Shown here piece after piece: positions 23,503-36,293 of a stretch of DNA of 64,000 bases. The notes below the pieces were generated by a model. The model did not search any database and had not been told where the DNA came from. It was given only the letters and a program-made list of their open reading frames with translations. Made by a program: the position numbers and the translations under genes. Every line of letters starts with the position of its first letter. The stretch's first letter is position 1. Source of the DNA: Volvariella volvacea V23 (taxonomy: Eukaryota; Basidiomycota; Agaricomycetes; Agaricales; Pluteaceae); the NCBI GenBank assembly GCA_000349905.1, contig KB722753.1:468583-532582 (forward strand), in the 5' to 3' direction.

Positions 23503-24937
23503 ATGACGAGCATGCGTGCTGTTCTGATCAAGGACGGGAAGGGTCCAGTAGAGAATCTGTATCTTGGGGAGACTGATAGACCTGTCCTGAAGACAGGAGA
23601 GGTGCTCGTCAAGGTATTGCCAACTTTGTCGCATCGAATGTTGCTAACGGCTGCATCACATGGCTTTATAGATAAAGGCTTTTGGTCTCAATCGCATGGA
23701 TATTTCCCAACGCGAGGGCAGATACCCCCCACCTCCAGGGTCATCAACCGTCCTCGGCGTCGAGTTCTCAGGGCACATATCCGAAATCGGCTCAGAAGTC
23801 ACAAACTGGAAAATCGGAGACGAGGTCCTTGGACTCGCTGGAGGGGTCAGTATCAGTACCAGCCCTGAACATCCTGACGAGAACTTGTGCAGGGGGCATA
23901 CGCCGAGTATATTGCTGTACCCTCAGCAAATCTCCTGTCCAAACCAAAAGACCTATCGTGGGTAGAGGCAGCCAGTATCCCTGAGAACTTTCTCACTGGT
24001 AAGCCTTTCTTTGGACAATCTGATCAAGCCAACGGGTATCTTACGTCAATAGCTTTTCAAGCTCTCGTCCTCATCAGCGAAATAGGTAAAGGAAACGACA
24101 TATTGATCCATGCAGGGGCGTCTGGCGTCGGCGTCGCTGCCATCCAGCTATCTCGTGTTTATGGAGCGTGAGTGATTTGCTTGTTGCTGAACCTTGAGAT
24201 ATGATTCAAATGCCTTCTCAGTCGCCATGTTATTGCCACAGCGTCCACGAAAGAGAAACTTGACTGGCTCCTTAGTCTGCACAATGGCGCTACTAATGTG
24301 GCAAACTACAGAACTGAAGATTTCTCTGCTGTGGTCAAACAGGTAACAGATAACAAGGGAGTTGACATCGTCATCGACTTCGTTGGACAGAGTCACTGGG
24401 AGAAAAACATAGACTCTCTGGCAATAGACGGGCGAATGGTCATGTTAGCATTGCTGAGCGGTAAGGAACCTGTTGTTTTATCCATTTAACTGAGACTGAT
24501 CATATACTCTGTGTAGGCTCGACATTGCCGTCATTCAATCTTGCCCCTATCCTTTACAAGCGATTGCGCATTCAAGGCTCGACGCTTCGATCCCGAAGTT
24601 TAGAATATCAAGCAGAACTGATTAAGCGGTAAATACAGTAGCTCTCCTGATCCCAAAAAGGTCCACATGATTTCTTTCAGATTTGGTAGCGAAGTACTTC
24701 ACAATATCACAGGCTCGAATGGCAATGGTGCCATCAGAACCTACATACACAAGGTACGTGTCTTTCTTGCTTTTACTACCAGACCTAAACTGCGCCGCAC
24801 AGGTTTACCCCTGGACAGAAATACAAGACGCTCATCGGGAGATGGAAGCCAACAAAAACAGGTGAGCCGGGCATGGAGTCGACCACGCCCTAATATTGAC
24901 CCCTTGCAGCGGGAAAATAGTTGTAGAAGTCGAATGA
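23503..24937 (+). CDS. NAD(P)H quinone oxidoreductase, PIG3-type
   Basis: Zinc-independent medium-chain dehydrogenase/reductase that reduces quinones or enones with NAD(P)H. It starts MTSMRAVLIKDGKGPVENLY; a second ATG lies three codons on. The GroES-like half has IKAFGLNRMDISQREGRYPP and VLGVEFSGHISEIGSEVTNW, and no structural zinc cysteines are seen. The Rossmann half has LIHAGASGVGVAAIQLSRVY, with the nucleotide-binding glycine pattern, and GVDIVIDFVGQSHWEKNIDS. The end is YPWTEIQDAHREMEANKNSG-KIVVEVE. At least seven short introns interrupt the frame. The last exon supplies GKIVVEVE and the stop at 24935-24937. PIG3 (TP53I3) is the closest recognisable group. Confidence 0.87.
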
Positions 24938-25610
24938 AGGTGTTAACTTGGTTGCAACCTCGTTGTTTGCATAGCCACAGTTCCCTTAATCAGATAGTGG
25001 AATTATTACTGTGCGCCGCTATGCCTCGTTTTTTGATGGGAGCCTCATTACCGCCTTGGATGCGGGATTTGGTTCGCGCTGCGTGAGTACTGCTACGACA
25101 ACTCTCGGGGGTCGTCAAAGCGAGGATTGTACTAGCGAAATCATGCGTCGGCACCGCATTCATCTTCTTCGAAGCGCTGAGCATTATCCACAGACTCGCG
25201 CCTTGTTCTACTAACGCAAGGAATGCGCCCTCAAGACAAGATTATTCTAGTGAGTTCGAAGAAGGTCGTGCACTACGCCTCTCGTCGCTTTGACTTTGAG
25301 TCTCAACTTTCTTCGTATCCTTTGTATCTACTGGACGGATTGATGCCTAGGGAGGGGCTCAATGTCTAGGCGCCTCTACAGCGCCTTTTCGTGCGCGAGT
25401 TGCAGTAGGGTCCTCAAAGGCGCACAGCCTATTTCCGACCTATCCGGTGCCGGGAGCTGTAGCGCGCACACTAATTGAGGTTGGCGTGTGTATCTCACAT
25501 CGTATCTCAGAGCCTGCAGGCTCTCAATATATATAGCATTTAAGTTGTCTGGATGAGTCTCAACAATCTACTACTCGCTTTCAAGTCTAAACGCCTCTAG
25601 ATCTACAACT
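24938..25610. other. Intergenic region upstream of the C2H2 gene
   Basis: About 670 bp with no supportable frame. It contains a TATA-like sequence near its right end and presumably the promoter of the C2H2 gene. Confidence 0.5.
25526..25536 (+). promoter_or_regulatory. TATA-like element upstream of the C2H2 gene
   Basis: AATATATATAG lies about 75-85 bp upstream of the ATG at 25611. The position suits a TATA box with a short 5' UTR. Assigned by position only. Confidence 0.4.
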
Positions 25611-26757
25611 ATGCTTTACAACCTCGAACTCAACACCGATTACAACGACAACTTGCTCCTCTCGAGCGGGGTATATGGGTATCAAGGCACTCAGCCTCAG
25701 CCTCAGACTTTCGAATTCGCCGATGCTTCTTACTGGAATGGCTATCAGCTTTGGGATCAAAATGATATGTCACCCTGGTCCGACTTTCATTCTTGGAATT
25801 GGCAGAATGATCTTGTGTACCCACCACTCTACGCGACGGGGGAACTACCTGTGGTCCCTCAAAGGGCTGGGTATAACGCTTGTGATAATTATGGCTTCGA
25901 CGCGAACGCGAATGCTGGTCTTGTCTCGACGACATAGTAAGTACCATTGAGTAAAGACCAACGGATATAGCGCTAAATTTGATGTCCTCAGTAATACAGG
26001 AAATATGCTCTCAAATTCAGGCGTCGCTGCAGAGGCTTATGGATATGGAGACAATGTAAATGCTACTGGATATGGATTGCCGTACAACGCGAATGCGAAT
26101 TCTATGTTGCCAGTGATCCCTGCGACAACTACACCGAACGGAAACAACTGGAATCTACGCGCTACACAAAGCAGCACTAGCCAACGCAACTTAAGGAACA
26201 AGAACCCCAAGTCGCGGAGCACCCTCTCACGGGCACTCGTCCTGCCAACCAAGCCAGCGGCATCCAATAACCGTGGCACACACCGTGCGGCAGTCCGGGC
26301 AGTCTCACCGAGCTCGAGGTCGAGGTCGTGGTCGTCGAACTCGCGAAACACCCCGGCGCGTCACGAGGCCACGATTATGGGCGCGCGTGACAGGGACTTT
26401 GCGCGGACGATGGATGGGTGCCCCGAGTGTGGCGTCGCCGCGGGGGGGATGCGGTTGACGGACTTTCAGAGGCATCTGAGGACCCATTGCCCGGAGAAAG
26501 TCGGCTGTCTGGGGAGGCTGGTTGGTGTGGATGTGGATGTGGATCCGGGGGGCTTGGGGAGGAGTGGTGGGAGTGGGAGTAGGGGGGTGAGGGTGAGGGT
26601 GAGGGTGGGAGGGTGTGGGGCGGTGTTTTCGAGGAAGGATGGGTTGAAGAGACATTTATTGCATTCCGAGGATTGTTTGCCGGATGCGGAGATGTTTCCT
26701 GGGCTTGAAGACGAGGCTAGGAAGAGGTTGGCCAAGATGATGGGCGCGTTTGGATGA
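25611..26757 (+). CDS. C2H2-like zinc-finger transcription factor, split-finger family (copy 1)
   Basis: Putative nuclear DNA-binding regulator. Exon 1 (MLYNLELNTDYNDNLLLSSG…) is rich in Tyr, Trp, Asn and Gln, like an activation region. A short intron joins it to an exon beginning near GNMLSNSGVAAEAYGYG. A basic Ser/Arg linker follows. Finger 1 is CPECGVAAGGMRLTDFQRHL plus RTHC, i.e. C-x2-C-x14-H-x3-H. Finger 2 is unusual: a Cys (EKVGC) is followed 35 residues later by GGCGAVFSRKDGLKRHL and a final Cys, giving C-x35-C-x12-H-x6-C, then CLPDAEMFPG. The insert is Gly/Val/Arg-rich and encoded by a G-rich tract. The gene near 55.4-57.1 kb shares every one of these features. Stop at 26755-26757. 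Confidence 0.78.
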
Positions 26758-28022
26758 CAATAGTTGGGTGGAGTAGCAGCGTCTTGGTGGATGCCATTGT
26801 CTTTTTGTTTCGGTCGCGATATGCATGTACTTGAGTATGTAATTAGTTTTAGTATTTGCCTTTAATATCTCCGAATAGAAGTTGGTTCGTTCTGAACGAT
26901 GATATAGCGAGAAAAAACGATGCCCGAGATCATCATCGAGTCCAAGCATCAGGCCAGGGCGTGCTCAAATCAGCATTGAAACTTGACATCTATCGTAGAT
27001 GTCGACCGGGAATCCTCGCACATACCCACCCCGACGCTGGGCATCACGACCAGTCAGCTCTCCCTCTGAATACATTATTATGCTCACCTCCGCTGCACAT
27101 GATTCACGGTGTGGCAATCCACGGCCCGTGGACGGCGACGTCATCTTTATTGTCAACGTTAGTAAAGCACCCGTGTCACTTGAACTGGGGCACTTCAAAA
27201 CAACATCCTATTCGGAGGAAAGAACATGCATATCACCGCGGAGTCTGTTACATGTACGGTTTTGGGATTGCTCACTGTCATTTGTCATTGATATTAATAT
27301 TAATGTTCTCGGGGCAATCAACGTGCCAGCGAGCGATATCTCACCTTGATTAGTCGACCTTGAATGACACGACAAGGCTTCGAGGACTTGGAGAGGTATC
27401 CAAAAACGTCCGTGGCAGCTGACCTGACTGGGGTAGCAAGTGAATGAATGTGACTATAAGCTTCTTGGACGCGATACGCGATATTTCCGAGTTCATGCAT
27501 GACTGGCCTTTGTACACTGAGTGTCCAACGAGGGATAATTTGCTTATTATCGTACTGATATAATATTCAGCAATACATTAAAGCGTCCGATATTCTTGGT
27601 CCATTTACGAATGATAAATCAAAAGAAAACACAAGCCCAAGCCTAAGAAAACTGATTCATTCAATTCTAGAATCCCATAACCATAATTGAACGAGAGTAT
27701 ACGAATACGAGTGGGACTTTAGGGGGGCCGAAAGAAATCTTGAAAATAAGGTTACTGTACAGGAAACGAGAGCGAGAATGAGGGCGATAGCAATTCGATA
27801 GCAACAGGATAAAGGGAATATTGTGTATTGGGGCGACCGGAGCCCGGGAGAACGGAAGGGTAACACATGTGTCGGTGTCGGGGGTAGGTTGGCGTTTGAA
27901 TTTTGATGGATTAAAAAGAACCGCAAAGGCGTGATGACTCTGGTGATGAATCGAGAGACAGTCGAGCCCCTCTGCAGAGTCTGCCAGTGGGTCTCAAAAG
28001 GCGATTTCAGTGTGTGTGCGGG
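26758..28022. other. Intergenic region, no gene supported
   Basis: About 1.3 kb between the C2H2 gene and the 3' end of the GT61 gene. Frames of 116 and 165 codons at 26856-27353 overlap on the plus strand. Neither has a domain, signal peptide or convincing splice signals. Confidence 0.45.
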
Positions 28023-29874
28023 TTAGTCGTCCACCTCGACGTCCAGTGATAGCCGTTCGACGCATAGTTTAGCCACCACGTCTGCATCGATTGGGATATC
28101 GTTTCCTTGGAACCCTGCGGGGTATCTGGGCGTTGGAACGCCGGGGCTGGTAAAGTACCTATTTATAGGTTGAATCATAGGCGTTGGTGAAAATTCAAAC
28201 GCAATACTTACTCCGACCCCCAGAAACCGTAATGTACCATACCCATAGCACGAGTGGTATATTCGTAGTCATGTGCAAAACCACCAGGGATGAAGAACTC
28301 CATAACTGTTGATCGCGGGGAGGGCTTCATCCACAATAGGGAGGTCAAACCATTCCCGTGTACACCCATGAGAATCTGTATCAAGGCATATCTGGGTTGA
28401 GACACCTTGAAAGAACGCAGAATAGCATTCTGTCACTCACCGTGGTTTTTGCGGCCAGTCTAATTTGCTCGTCTCGAGTCATTCTCTCCGCCGAAACGAT
28501 GTTGACCTCGTAGCCATACTTGTCCCTCAACCCTTCCAGGGCCGCAACCAACCTTTCGTGGTCTTCCTGCTTCAACATTCTTCGTCCCCATGCCTGTCTT
28601 GAGATGTATGTTATCACGGGTTTGCCCAGTGTCCCACCGCCGATATCCACATCCCATCCAGCGACCATCTCCAGAACATTCTTCCTGATTGTCATCCACC
28701 AATTGGCAGCATTGCCTGGTAAAGCGAAAGCGGAAGACGCCGTTCTCTGGTATCTAGCAAAATTGTAGCTCATCATTGCAGCTGAGCGATCTGCCAAGAC
28801 GACTCTGTCGAGGACGAAGGGGGTGGAAAGAGATGCACGGTCGTTCCAGTCGTCTTTGAATTCCATGGTCAATCCTGGGATGGTTGAACGGACCACGAGC
28901 TGATTCATGGATGCGTAATCTCGCCAGTGGGCCGCATCGAGGTGGTTGAAAATGAGGCGACGGACGGAGGGAAGGGTTGTGTTTCCGAATGCGGTGATGT
29001 ACGGATCGAGAGATGAATAGGTCCGCCAGAGACCGAACCAGAGCTCTGCGGACCAATGATAGTAATGGGTGATACTGCGGCAAGGGACGCATGGTGAGAC
29101 TTCACAAGTAGCACACTCGTGTACGACAACTTACAATTGCGGAGGGTCGTTAACGAGGAACTGTCAAGGAGTTAAGTGAGTGAGCCCCGAGAACTGAACT
29201 TGGGAGGTAGTCGAACGTACGTTAACACCATCCAACTTTTGAGCGCCTGTTCCAAATAGCGTCTTGGCTTCCTTGGTGCTTACAACCCTGATATCGTCCT
29301 CGTTGGGCAGCCTAGCAGCCTCTGCTGCAGGTCCATTCTCTATGAAGAGTGCTTTGGAATAGATGAATTGCACGTCAGGTATCTTTCGGGGTTCGTCTGT
29401 GACAATATAAATGACGCCGTTCAAGAAATATAAATTGTCGAAGATGGTCCACCCTAGTAAGGAATTGCGTTAGTCAAGGAAAAATACACTGGTTGGCCAC
29501 AACGAACCTGGTACGTGCGCCAGTACGCGTGTGGGAGGAACTGTCCCTCCTGTCCCCCAGGCTACCCGAATATCCAAATTTCTGGGTTCGTCGAGCACCA
29601 GCCCACTCTCGCCCCAGAGCCAGATATCCTCTTCACTCCTACTCCCTTGAGCTTCATCTCCCGTGTCAAACGCCTCCCTCACAACATCGTCGCCATGACC
29701 ATCTCCTGGGTGGAAATGCGGGTGAGGCGGGACCGCATTTTCAGTCCCAAGATGCTGCAGCGCGTCTTTAGAGTCCAACTCCCTCCGGCCAAATGTTGAA
29801 AACAGGAAAATGAGAAGTATGGCGAGTATCACCACTTCTCGTCTTGTCGGGACGGCAGCGTGAAAATTGCCCAT
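28023..29874 (-). CDS. Glycosyltransferase family 61 (DUF563) type II membrane protein
   Basis: GT61 enzymes transfer sugars such as xylose or GlcNAc to glycans or proteins in the ER/Golgi. I take the ATG at 29874 (MGNFHAAVPTRREVVILAIL), because the farther start in this frame is TTG. Residues ~14-28 (VVILAILLIFLFSTF) form a signal anchor. The lumenal region includes THYYHWSAELWFGLWRTYSS, VITYISRQAWGRRMLKQEDH and the family signature GVHGNGLTSLLWMKPSPRST, then MEFFIPGGFAHDYEYTT. The last exon runs YFTSPGVPTPRYPAGF to LSLDVEVDD, with stop at 28023-28025. Introns are short and splice in frame. The acceptor substrate is not predictable. It is divergent from the phytochrome gene. Confidence 0.85.
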
Positions 29875-30421
29875 TGCTGCACCTGCCGACGTCAAGCTCT
29901 GAGATGGCTTTCAGCTGTTCTAGCCTGAGCTAGTTCCAAGATGTTTGATAGTTTACAGAGAAAAGAGCGATAAAGGAGTGGAGGAGGTGAATGTGAAATG
30001 AGAACGCGATTCTAACCAGAGGGGAATTGTTGTCACGCCCGTCACAGACGTGACAATGCGGCCCTGGATCTGCCGGCGGTTGGCTCGACGTCATCTTTGA
30101 CGTCTGCGCATCGGCGCGCCCCCGCGAGCACGGATCCAATTGTGACGGGTTGCCCGCCACCACAACGCTCGGGGAGTCGAAAAACGGCCAGGGAGACGCC
30201 GCAGCTCGCCAAATGTCGCTCCAGTCGAAGCACCCAGCCGCGATGAGACGTCTCGCGGTAGCCTAATCGCCATAGATCTGACAAACTTGGTAGAAGCAGT
30301 CACAGACTCAAGGAGTCACGCATCCTTTTACGACCTGCCCCCAGTGGGTCTAGTGACTTGGTGATTCCACCGGGAAGCGAGATAAAACTGGACGTCTTGC
30401 ACCCCGACCACCAACTCATAC
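29875..30421. promoter_or_regulatory. Divergent promoter region, GT61 / phytochrome
   Basis: About 550 bp between the two starts, fairly GC-rich around 30060-30240. Frames on the minus strand here have no domain support. No specific light-response element can be named from sequence alone. Confidence 0.35.
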
Positions 30422-33400
30422 ATGACTAGCCAGGAGGGCTCTCGGCGGTCTTCTCCTACCCCAATATCACCTCCGCCCACCTCTTTTGTCTATCCTATAA
30501 AATCCTTGCTGTCTGGCAGAGTACAACCCGCGGAGGAGGACGCAGAAAAACCGCGATCGCATTCGCCAAAATCATCGTCAGACAATGTAGCCACCACTCC
30601 ATCTGCGTCGGAGGATCAAACGGGGACCACGGGCAACGAGTCTCATCTGCATCCAGCGCGACCTAGGGAAGCGGCAGAGGCGGATCCCACGAAACCCGAC
30701 GAGAGTCCACTCAAGCTACCTTTTAGACCACAGAATATAAACTTGGCTCCACAGGCTCTCGTAGTCTCTCATTCTCAACCCCCCAGTCCATCTGCATTAC
30801 TACCCAACTATCGACACTATCCAGCGGAGGACAGAGGAAATGCTACTTTTATCAGCAATCCAGCGATTTCGGATGCCTTGCAGGCACCCGAATTGGTGCC
30901 CTCTGGCTATATAGCTCAGGCTCTGGTAGCATCTCCTCCGGTTTTTGAACCATATTCTACTAGTTCCGGCGCAGCCTTTTCATCATCTAAACCTTGGGAC
31001 AGCGACCTTCAGCAACTATCCTACCGCCTCTCGGAATATGGCATTGTCCATTTACCACCACTGCCCCTCAATCTTCCCCGGGCCTCGCCCGACTCAGAAA
31101 TACCGGATAACATATGTAAGTTTCACAACAAATTTGACATTGAATAACCTCGAATGACCTTACGCCCAGCCGAGGAATCGGAATACTCTTCGCTGGACGA
31201 GGAGTCAAATACCAACAGCGCAACGGAGCCAACAAGCGTCGCTGAAGAGGAGAAACCTTTGGTTACTTTTCGCTACACTTATGCTCAGGATGAGCACGGC
31301 AATCATGTCGTTCTAGGTCGGGAAGGAAAGCTACAGCGCTGCGAGGACGAAGTGAGTGCTTCATGTCCCTACTCTTTGTCGCTCCACGCTGATTTTGAGC
31401 GTGGTAAGCCGATCCGGACGCCTGGCGCCATACAGGGATTCGGTGTGCTAGTCGTCGTTGAAGAGAAGGAGGACATGCTTCCCGTTCGTCAAGTCTCTGA
31501 GGTAAGAGAAGCCATAGGGCAATTCTCTTTTTAACTAAATCAATCAACCCAAGAACGCTACAGAAATTTTAGGATTATCGCCAAACTACCTCTTCTCCCT
31601 CGAATGCTTTACGGATATTTTGTCGGATTCCCAAGCCGGTTTGCTTTGGGACAATATACAGTGCCTCCCGGAGCTAGGGAGTCCTGGTGATTATCAAGAT
31701 GCTCCGGATAGTCCTTCTGTGTTCCTGTTGTCGGGTTTCGGAGAATCGGGAAGCGCGCTAGCAGGCCAGCCAAGGGATGATATGGACCGCCGGAAGTGGG
31801 CGTGCTGGTGCGCCATTCACAGGCCAGCTTCGCACAACGCAATCTCCGGGAGACCTCTCATAATCATCGAGCTTGAACTCGAAATAGATCGTCTCAACCC
31901 TCTATACCCAGCACAAATGTTTGCGGGCACTCCGTTGTCCGAAACTGGGCCGCTCTCGCCGCCGAGCTCGAATGCGATCTCTCCGAACAGTTCTCCGGGT
32001 AATATACCTGAGAGGGAAGATGTCACGGAACAGTATGGTACAATTGCGGAGCCTCTTTCGCCTCCTACGTCTGTGCCTGCTAACCCTCCTCCTCCGAGTT
32101 TCTCTCGCCTGTCGTCTATTTTCTGGGAGACATCTGAGAGTTCTCCTCATTCAATTGATGCATGGAGTCCTATCGCGATGGAGGACATTGTGCAAAGCAC
32201 AACGAGTTATTCCAAACCTCTCGCGGCGCTCGAACGGATACGGAAAATGGCCCAGCGAACGGAAGAGGCGAGCGATAGCCACTCAAGAAGGTCAAGGCGG
32301 AGGAAAGGCGGCGCGACGTCCTCCAGCACGGGAGTCGACACGATGCAGGTGCTCGCTGTTATGACGCAGATTAATACGCAGCTCGGCGAGCCGCAGGATT
32401 TGGAGTCGTTGCTAAAGGCCGTCGTGGGGATCATGAAGGACTTGACGCAGTTCCACCGGGTCATGGTGTACCAGTTTGACGAGGCCTGGAACGGGAAGGT
32501 GGTGGCGGAGTTGGTGGACTGGAGCAAGACGCATGATTTGTATAGGGGGCTGCATTTTCCGGCTGGGGATATACCTGCTCAGGTTTGTGTGTCTCTTTTT
32601 TTTTGGGGGGGTGTTGAGTGGCTTGGGCGGCTTACTTTGGCGGTTGTGATTAGGCACGGGCGTTGTATGCTATTAGTAAGGGGCTGGTTTCGCGTGTTGG
32701 GCGAAGTGCTGAGTGTTTTTTGTTGTAGACCAGGTTCGAATTTTGTATGATCGTGGGCTTCCTACTGCGCGGCTTGTTGTGAGACGGGCAGAGGATTTGG
32801 ATCCACCGTTGGTGCGTTGTACAGACTCAATCCTTGCCGTATTGACTGAGAGATACTTGTAGGATATGACACATTCTTATCTGCGCGCAATGAGTCCGAT
32901 TCACCTCAAGTGTAGGTTCATTAATGCTTATTTTGTGGTGTTCAGACTGAAGCTCATCCTAGACCTCGAGAATATGGACGTGCGTGCTTCAATGTCTGTG
33001 GTACGTTACGCGTTTCTTGCTGCTTTCGCCTTGGCTGATAGGCACTATAGTCGATAATGGCATTCGGTCAGCTCTGGGGCCTCATTTCGTGTCATTCGTA
33101 TGGACCGCATGGCATGAGAGTGCCATTCCCTGTCCGACAGATGTTGCGGCTCGTCAGTCAGGCCGTCTCGAGGAACATTGAAAGGCTCAGTTATTCGCAG
33201 CGCTTGCAGACCAGAAAACTCGTAAGCATCCCGAAATGAAGTAGTTCTTGGTTTTCTGACAGGTTCTAGATAAATACCATGCTCTCAGACCGACATCCAG
33301 TACGTTGTATCACCTAATTTTCAGCCATGTTAAGCCTCTTATCACTAGGCAGTCCGGGTACATTGTCAGCGATGGGGACGAGCTTCTCAATATCTTTGAT

Positions 33401-36087
33401 GCTGATTTTGGCATTCTTGTTGTTGGGGAAGGCGCGAAGATTATGGGAACCGATCAGCATGGACAAGAGATACTGCTTGTGGCGGAGTACCTTCGGTTCA
33501 AGAAATACCGCACTATCAGAGTCTCGCAGGCGTTGTCGGATGACTTTCCTGATCTCAAGTTCTCGTCGGGTGGGTATTTGCTTAATTGGTCGTGCTCCCC
33601 CACTGGTGCTGATTTTTCTTGCTTCTGATTATCAGTAGGCATTGATGTTGTAGCAGGGCTGCTGTATGTGCCCCTATCCAACACTGGAAAGGATTTTATC
33701 GTCTTCTTGAGGAAGGGACAGATACGTAATGTGCATTGGGCTGGTAAACCCCAAAAGGAGAGCAAGGGCTCGCTGGAGCCGAGGAAGTCGTTCAAGATAT
33801 GGTCTGAGACGGTTGCAGGGAGGTGTAGAGTGTGGACGGATGACCAGCTTGAGACTGCGGGAGTGTTGGCGCTGGTTTATGGGAAGGTGATTCGTGTTGT
33901 TGGTTGATGGGCGTGGAATTTGGTTGCTGACGGTTTAAGAATGCAGTTTATTGAAGTGTGGAGGCAGAAGGAGTCTGCTTTGCGGGCGAGCAGGTTGACC
34001 AATATATTGCTAACTAATGCGAGTCATGACGGTAGGTCCAATGCTTTATCTTTTAGTTGACCACTGAACATTCCGCCACTACGTAGTCCGCACACCTCTT
34101 AATCAGATCATAAAGTAAGTCGATCCGTACTGCATCTCCAGTATCGCGAAATTCACTGGACCTTCCAGCTACTTAGAGCTTGCTTTGAATGGGCCGTTAG
34201 ATGAAGAAACTAGAAACAACCTAGCTCAGTCACACTCGTCTTCAAAGGTTTGTGTGCTCTACTTGTTACGTACATAATGCGAATAACGACTATAGAGTTT
34301 GCTATTCACCATCAACGACCTCTTGGTAAGTAAGCTTATGTATGTAAAGGAACTCTAATCTAAACTGTACCAGGATCTCACGCGGCTAGAGAGCGGAAAC
34401 GAACTTTCGGTGAACGACCCCTTTGATCTACCTCACGCTATAAATCAATCCGTCACATTATACAAGAGCGAGGCTGAGCGTCGCAATATTCGATTCAATG
34501 TCAACTTGAATGGAAGCCCGCGTATAGTGGTTGGGGATGCAAAGAAGATACGGGCGGTGGTCCAGAACTTGACCGCCAATGCTTGTACGCCCGGTTGTCA
34601 TTGGCTAATCTCGGCGCTGTTGGTTGACTGAAGATATATAGTGAAGTTTACGACGGAGGGGTTCGTCAATGTATCGTGCAGCAAGTTTGAGGAGCCGGAA
34701 GGACTTCGTGGGCCAGGCGAGGTTGCAGTGGAGATTGTGGTGGAGGACACCGGGAGTGGGATGCCTCCGGAAAAGCTGGAAAGGATCTTTCGAGAATTGG
34801 AAGAGGTTGATTTTATCAGCGAGGGTAAGGCCATTGGTGATTCGGCCCCCGGAATTGGTGAGTTTCGGTTTGCGACTCTTGGTGATGAGGTTTGCCTCAT
34901 CCAGTCTGTAGGGCTTGGGCTTGCTGTTGTCGCACGCATGATGGGACAGATGAATGGACAACTTAGAGTCGAATCGCAGGTCGATAAAGGTACCAAGTTT
35001 TCCTGCTTCATTCCACTGTCTTTACCACAGGCTGGCGATGATCAGCTGCTGGCCGCGTCTGCTCCCGATGGTTCCCGTAGTCAGGCTCGATCAAGAAGCG
35101 GGAGCGCAAGCTCGAAGAAGAGTGCACTGGACCATCTTGTCGATGCTCTGTCCGGAGGCCATTTGGACTCGAGATCGTCGGGCAGTTGGAATCCTTCTCA
35201 TCATAGTCACCGCGATGACCCTGGAGGTGGGTTGAGCGTGGAGGCGTCTGTTCAACCTGTATCGCACGCGTCAAGTTTGCGCATTCAGAATGACAATTTG
35301 GAGACGAGTAACGCGAGCCAGGAAGCGGGGCAAGGCCAACATCATCAAAGTACACAACAGCTGTTTCAGTCTCGAAGTCGTAGACAACAACCCTCCGCTC
35401 AGCGTATCAAGTCACCACCTCCCAGGAGAGTTTCATCGGACACCAAGGGTGCGGATGCGTTGAGAATCTTGATCGTTGAGGTAAATGGGCTCTGTTGATT
35501 CCGCGGAGCTGGCATTTTGACGTACGTTCGTTATTCAAGGACAACGACGTCAACAGGGCGATACTTGCCAAACGACTGAAGATAAGCGGGCATGACGTGG
35601 TGGGCACGACTAATGGACAAGAAGGCTTAGACAAGGTGATATCCGACCGAGCGTTTGATGCGATTTTAATGGATATCCAGTGAGTTGTTTCGCTATCCAT
35701 CGAGGAGAGTTTGCTTAGCACACGCTATTTTTTTTTGCCTGTGTGAGTAGGATGCCGATTCTCAATGGATTCGAAGCCGCTCAAAAAATTCGGGAATTTG
35801 AAAAGGCCAATCCACTGCCGTCAGGATCTACGTCCACGGCTTCTGGCAGTGGTGCCACGCCATCTTATGCTATCCACGGACATATACCCATTTTCGCCGT
35901 CTCGGCGTCTCTCAAGGAGAGCCAGAGGGAAGAGATGATAGACTACGGCATGGATGGGTGGATTCTGAAGCCGATTGATTTCAAGAGGCTCAAGGAGATT
36001 TTGGGGGGTATAATGGATCTGGGGATGAAACAAAAGTGTTTGTATGTGCAAGGGTGTAACTGGGAGATTGGTGGGTGGCTCGTGTGA
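30422..36087 (+). CDS. phy: Fungal phytochrome, hybrid histidine kinase (PAS-GAF-PHY-HisKA-HATPase-REC)
   Basis: Red/far-red photoreceptor that signals through a His-Asp phosphorelay, as in Aspergillus FphA. A long disordered N-terminus (MTSQEGSRRSSPTPISPPPT…) precedes the photosensory part. The biliverdin-binding Cys lies in LQRCEDE (codon 31340-31342); an intron follows, then PIRTPGAIQGFGVLVVVEE (PAS). The GAF domain has FHRVMVYQFDEAWNGKVVAE, LHFPAGDIPAQ (DIP motif) and ISCHSYGPHGMRVPFPVRQM. The PHY tongue has EPRKSFKIWSETV (PRxSF). HisKA has NASHDVRTPLNQIINYLELA, with the phospho-accepting His at 34025-34027. HATPase boxes are VVQNLTANALKFTTEG, VEDTGSGMPP and GLGLAVVARMMGQMNG. REC has LIVEDNDVNRAILAKRL and AILMDIQMPILNG, with the phospho-Asp at 35672-35674, and WILKPID. 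All signature residues are present, and spliced joins checked at GAF, HisKA, HATPase and REC stay in frame. Confidence 0.94.
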
Positions 36088-36293
36088 TGTACGAGGTGGT
36101 GCAACATCTATGCCGTGTCGTATGGTGTTATGAGTTTATAATTTTTGTTGGGATTTTGGGGTGTATTGGATATTCGCATTCGCATATGGTATCTAGGGTA
36201 CAGGTACAAGGGGTAGTCTATCTAGAGTCTTCTGATACAATTTAGGGAAACACGATATTGAAATACCAAGATCAACTGTCAGCAGGGTTGGGG

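Noticed and set aside
26856..27353. Overlapping 165- and 116-codon plus-strand frames
   Set aside because: The two frames conflict, and neither shows a domain, signal peptide or credible start context.
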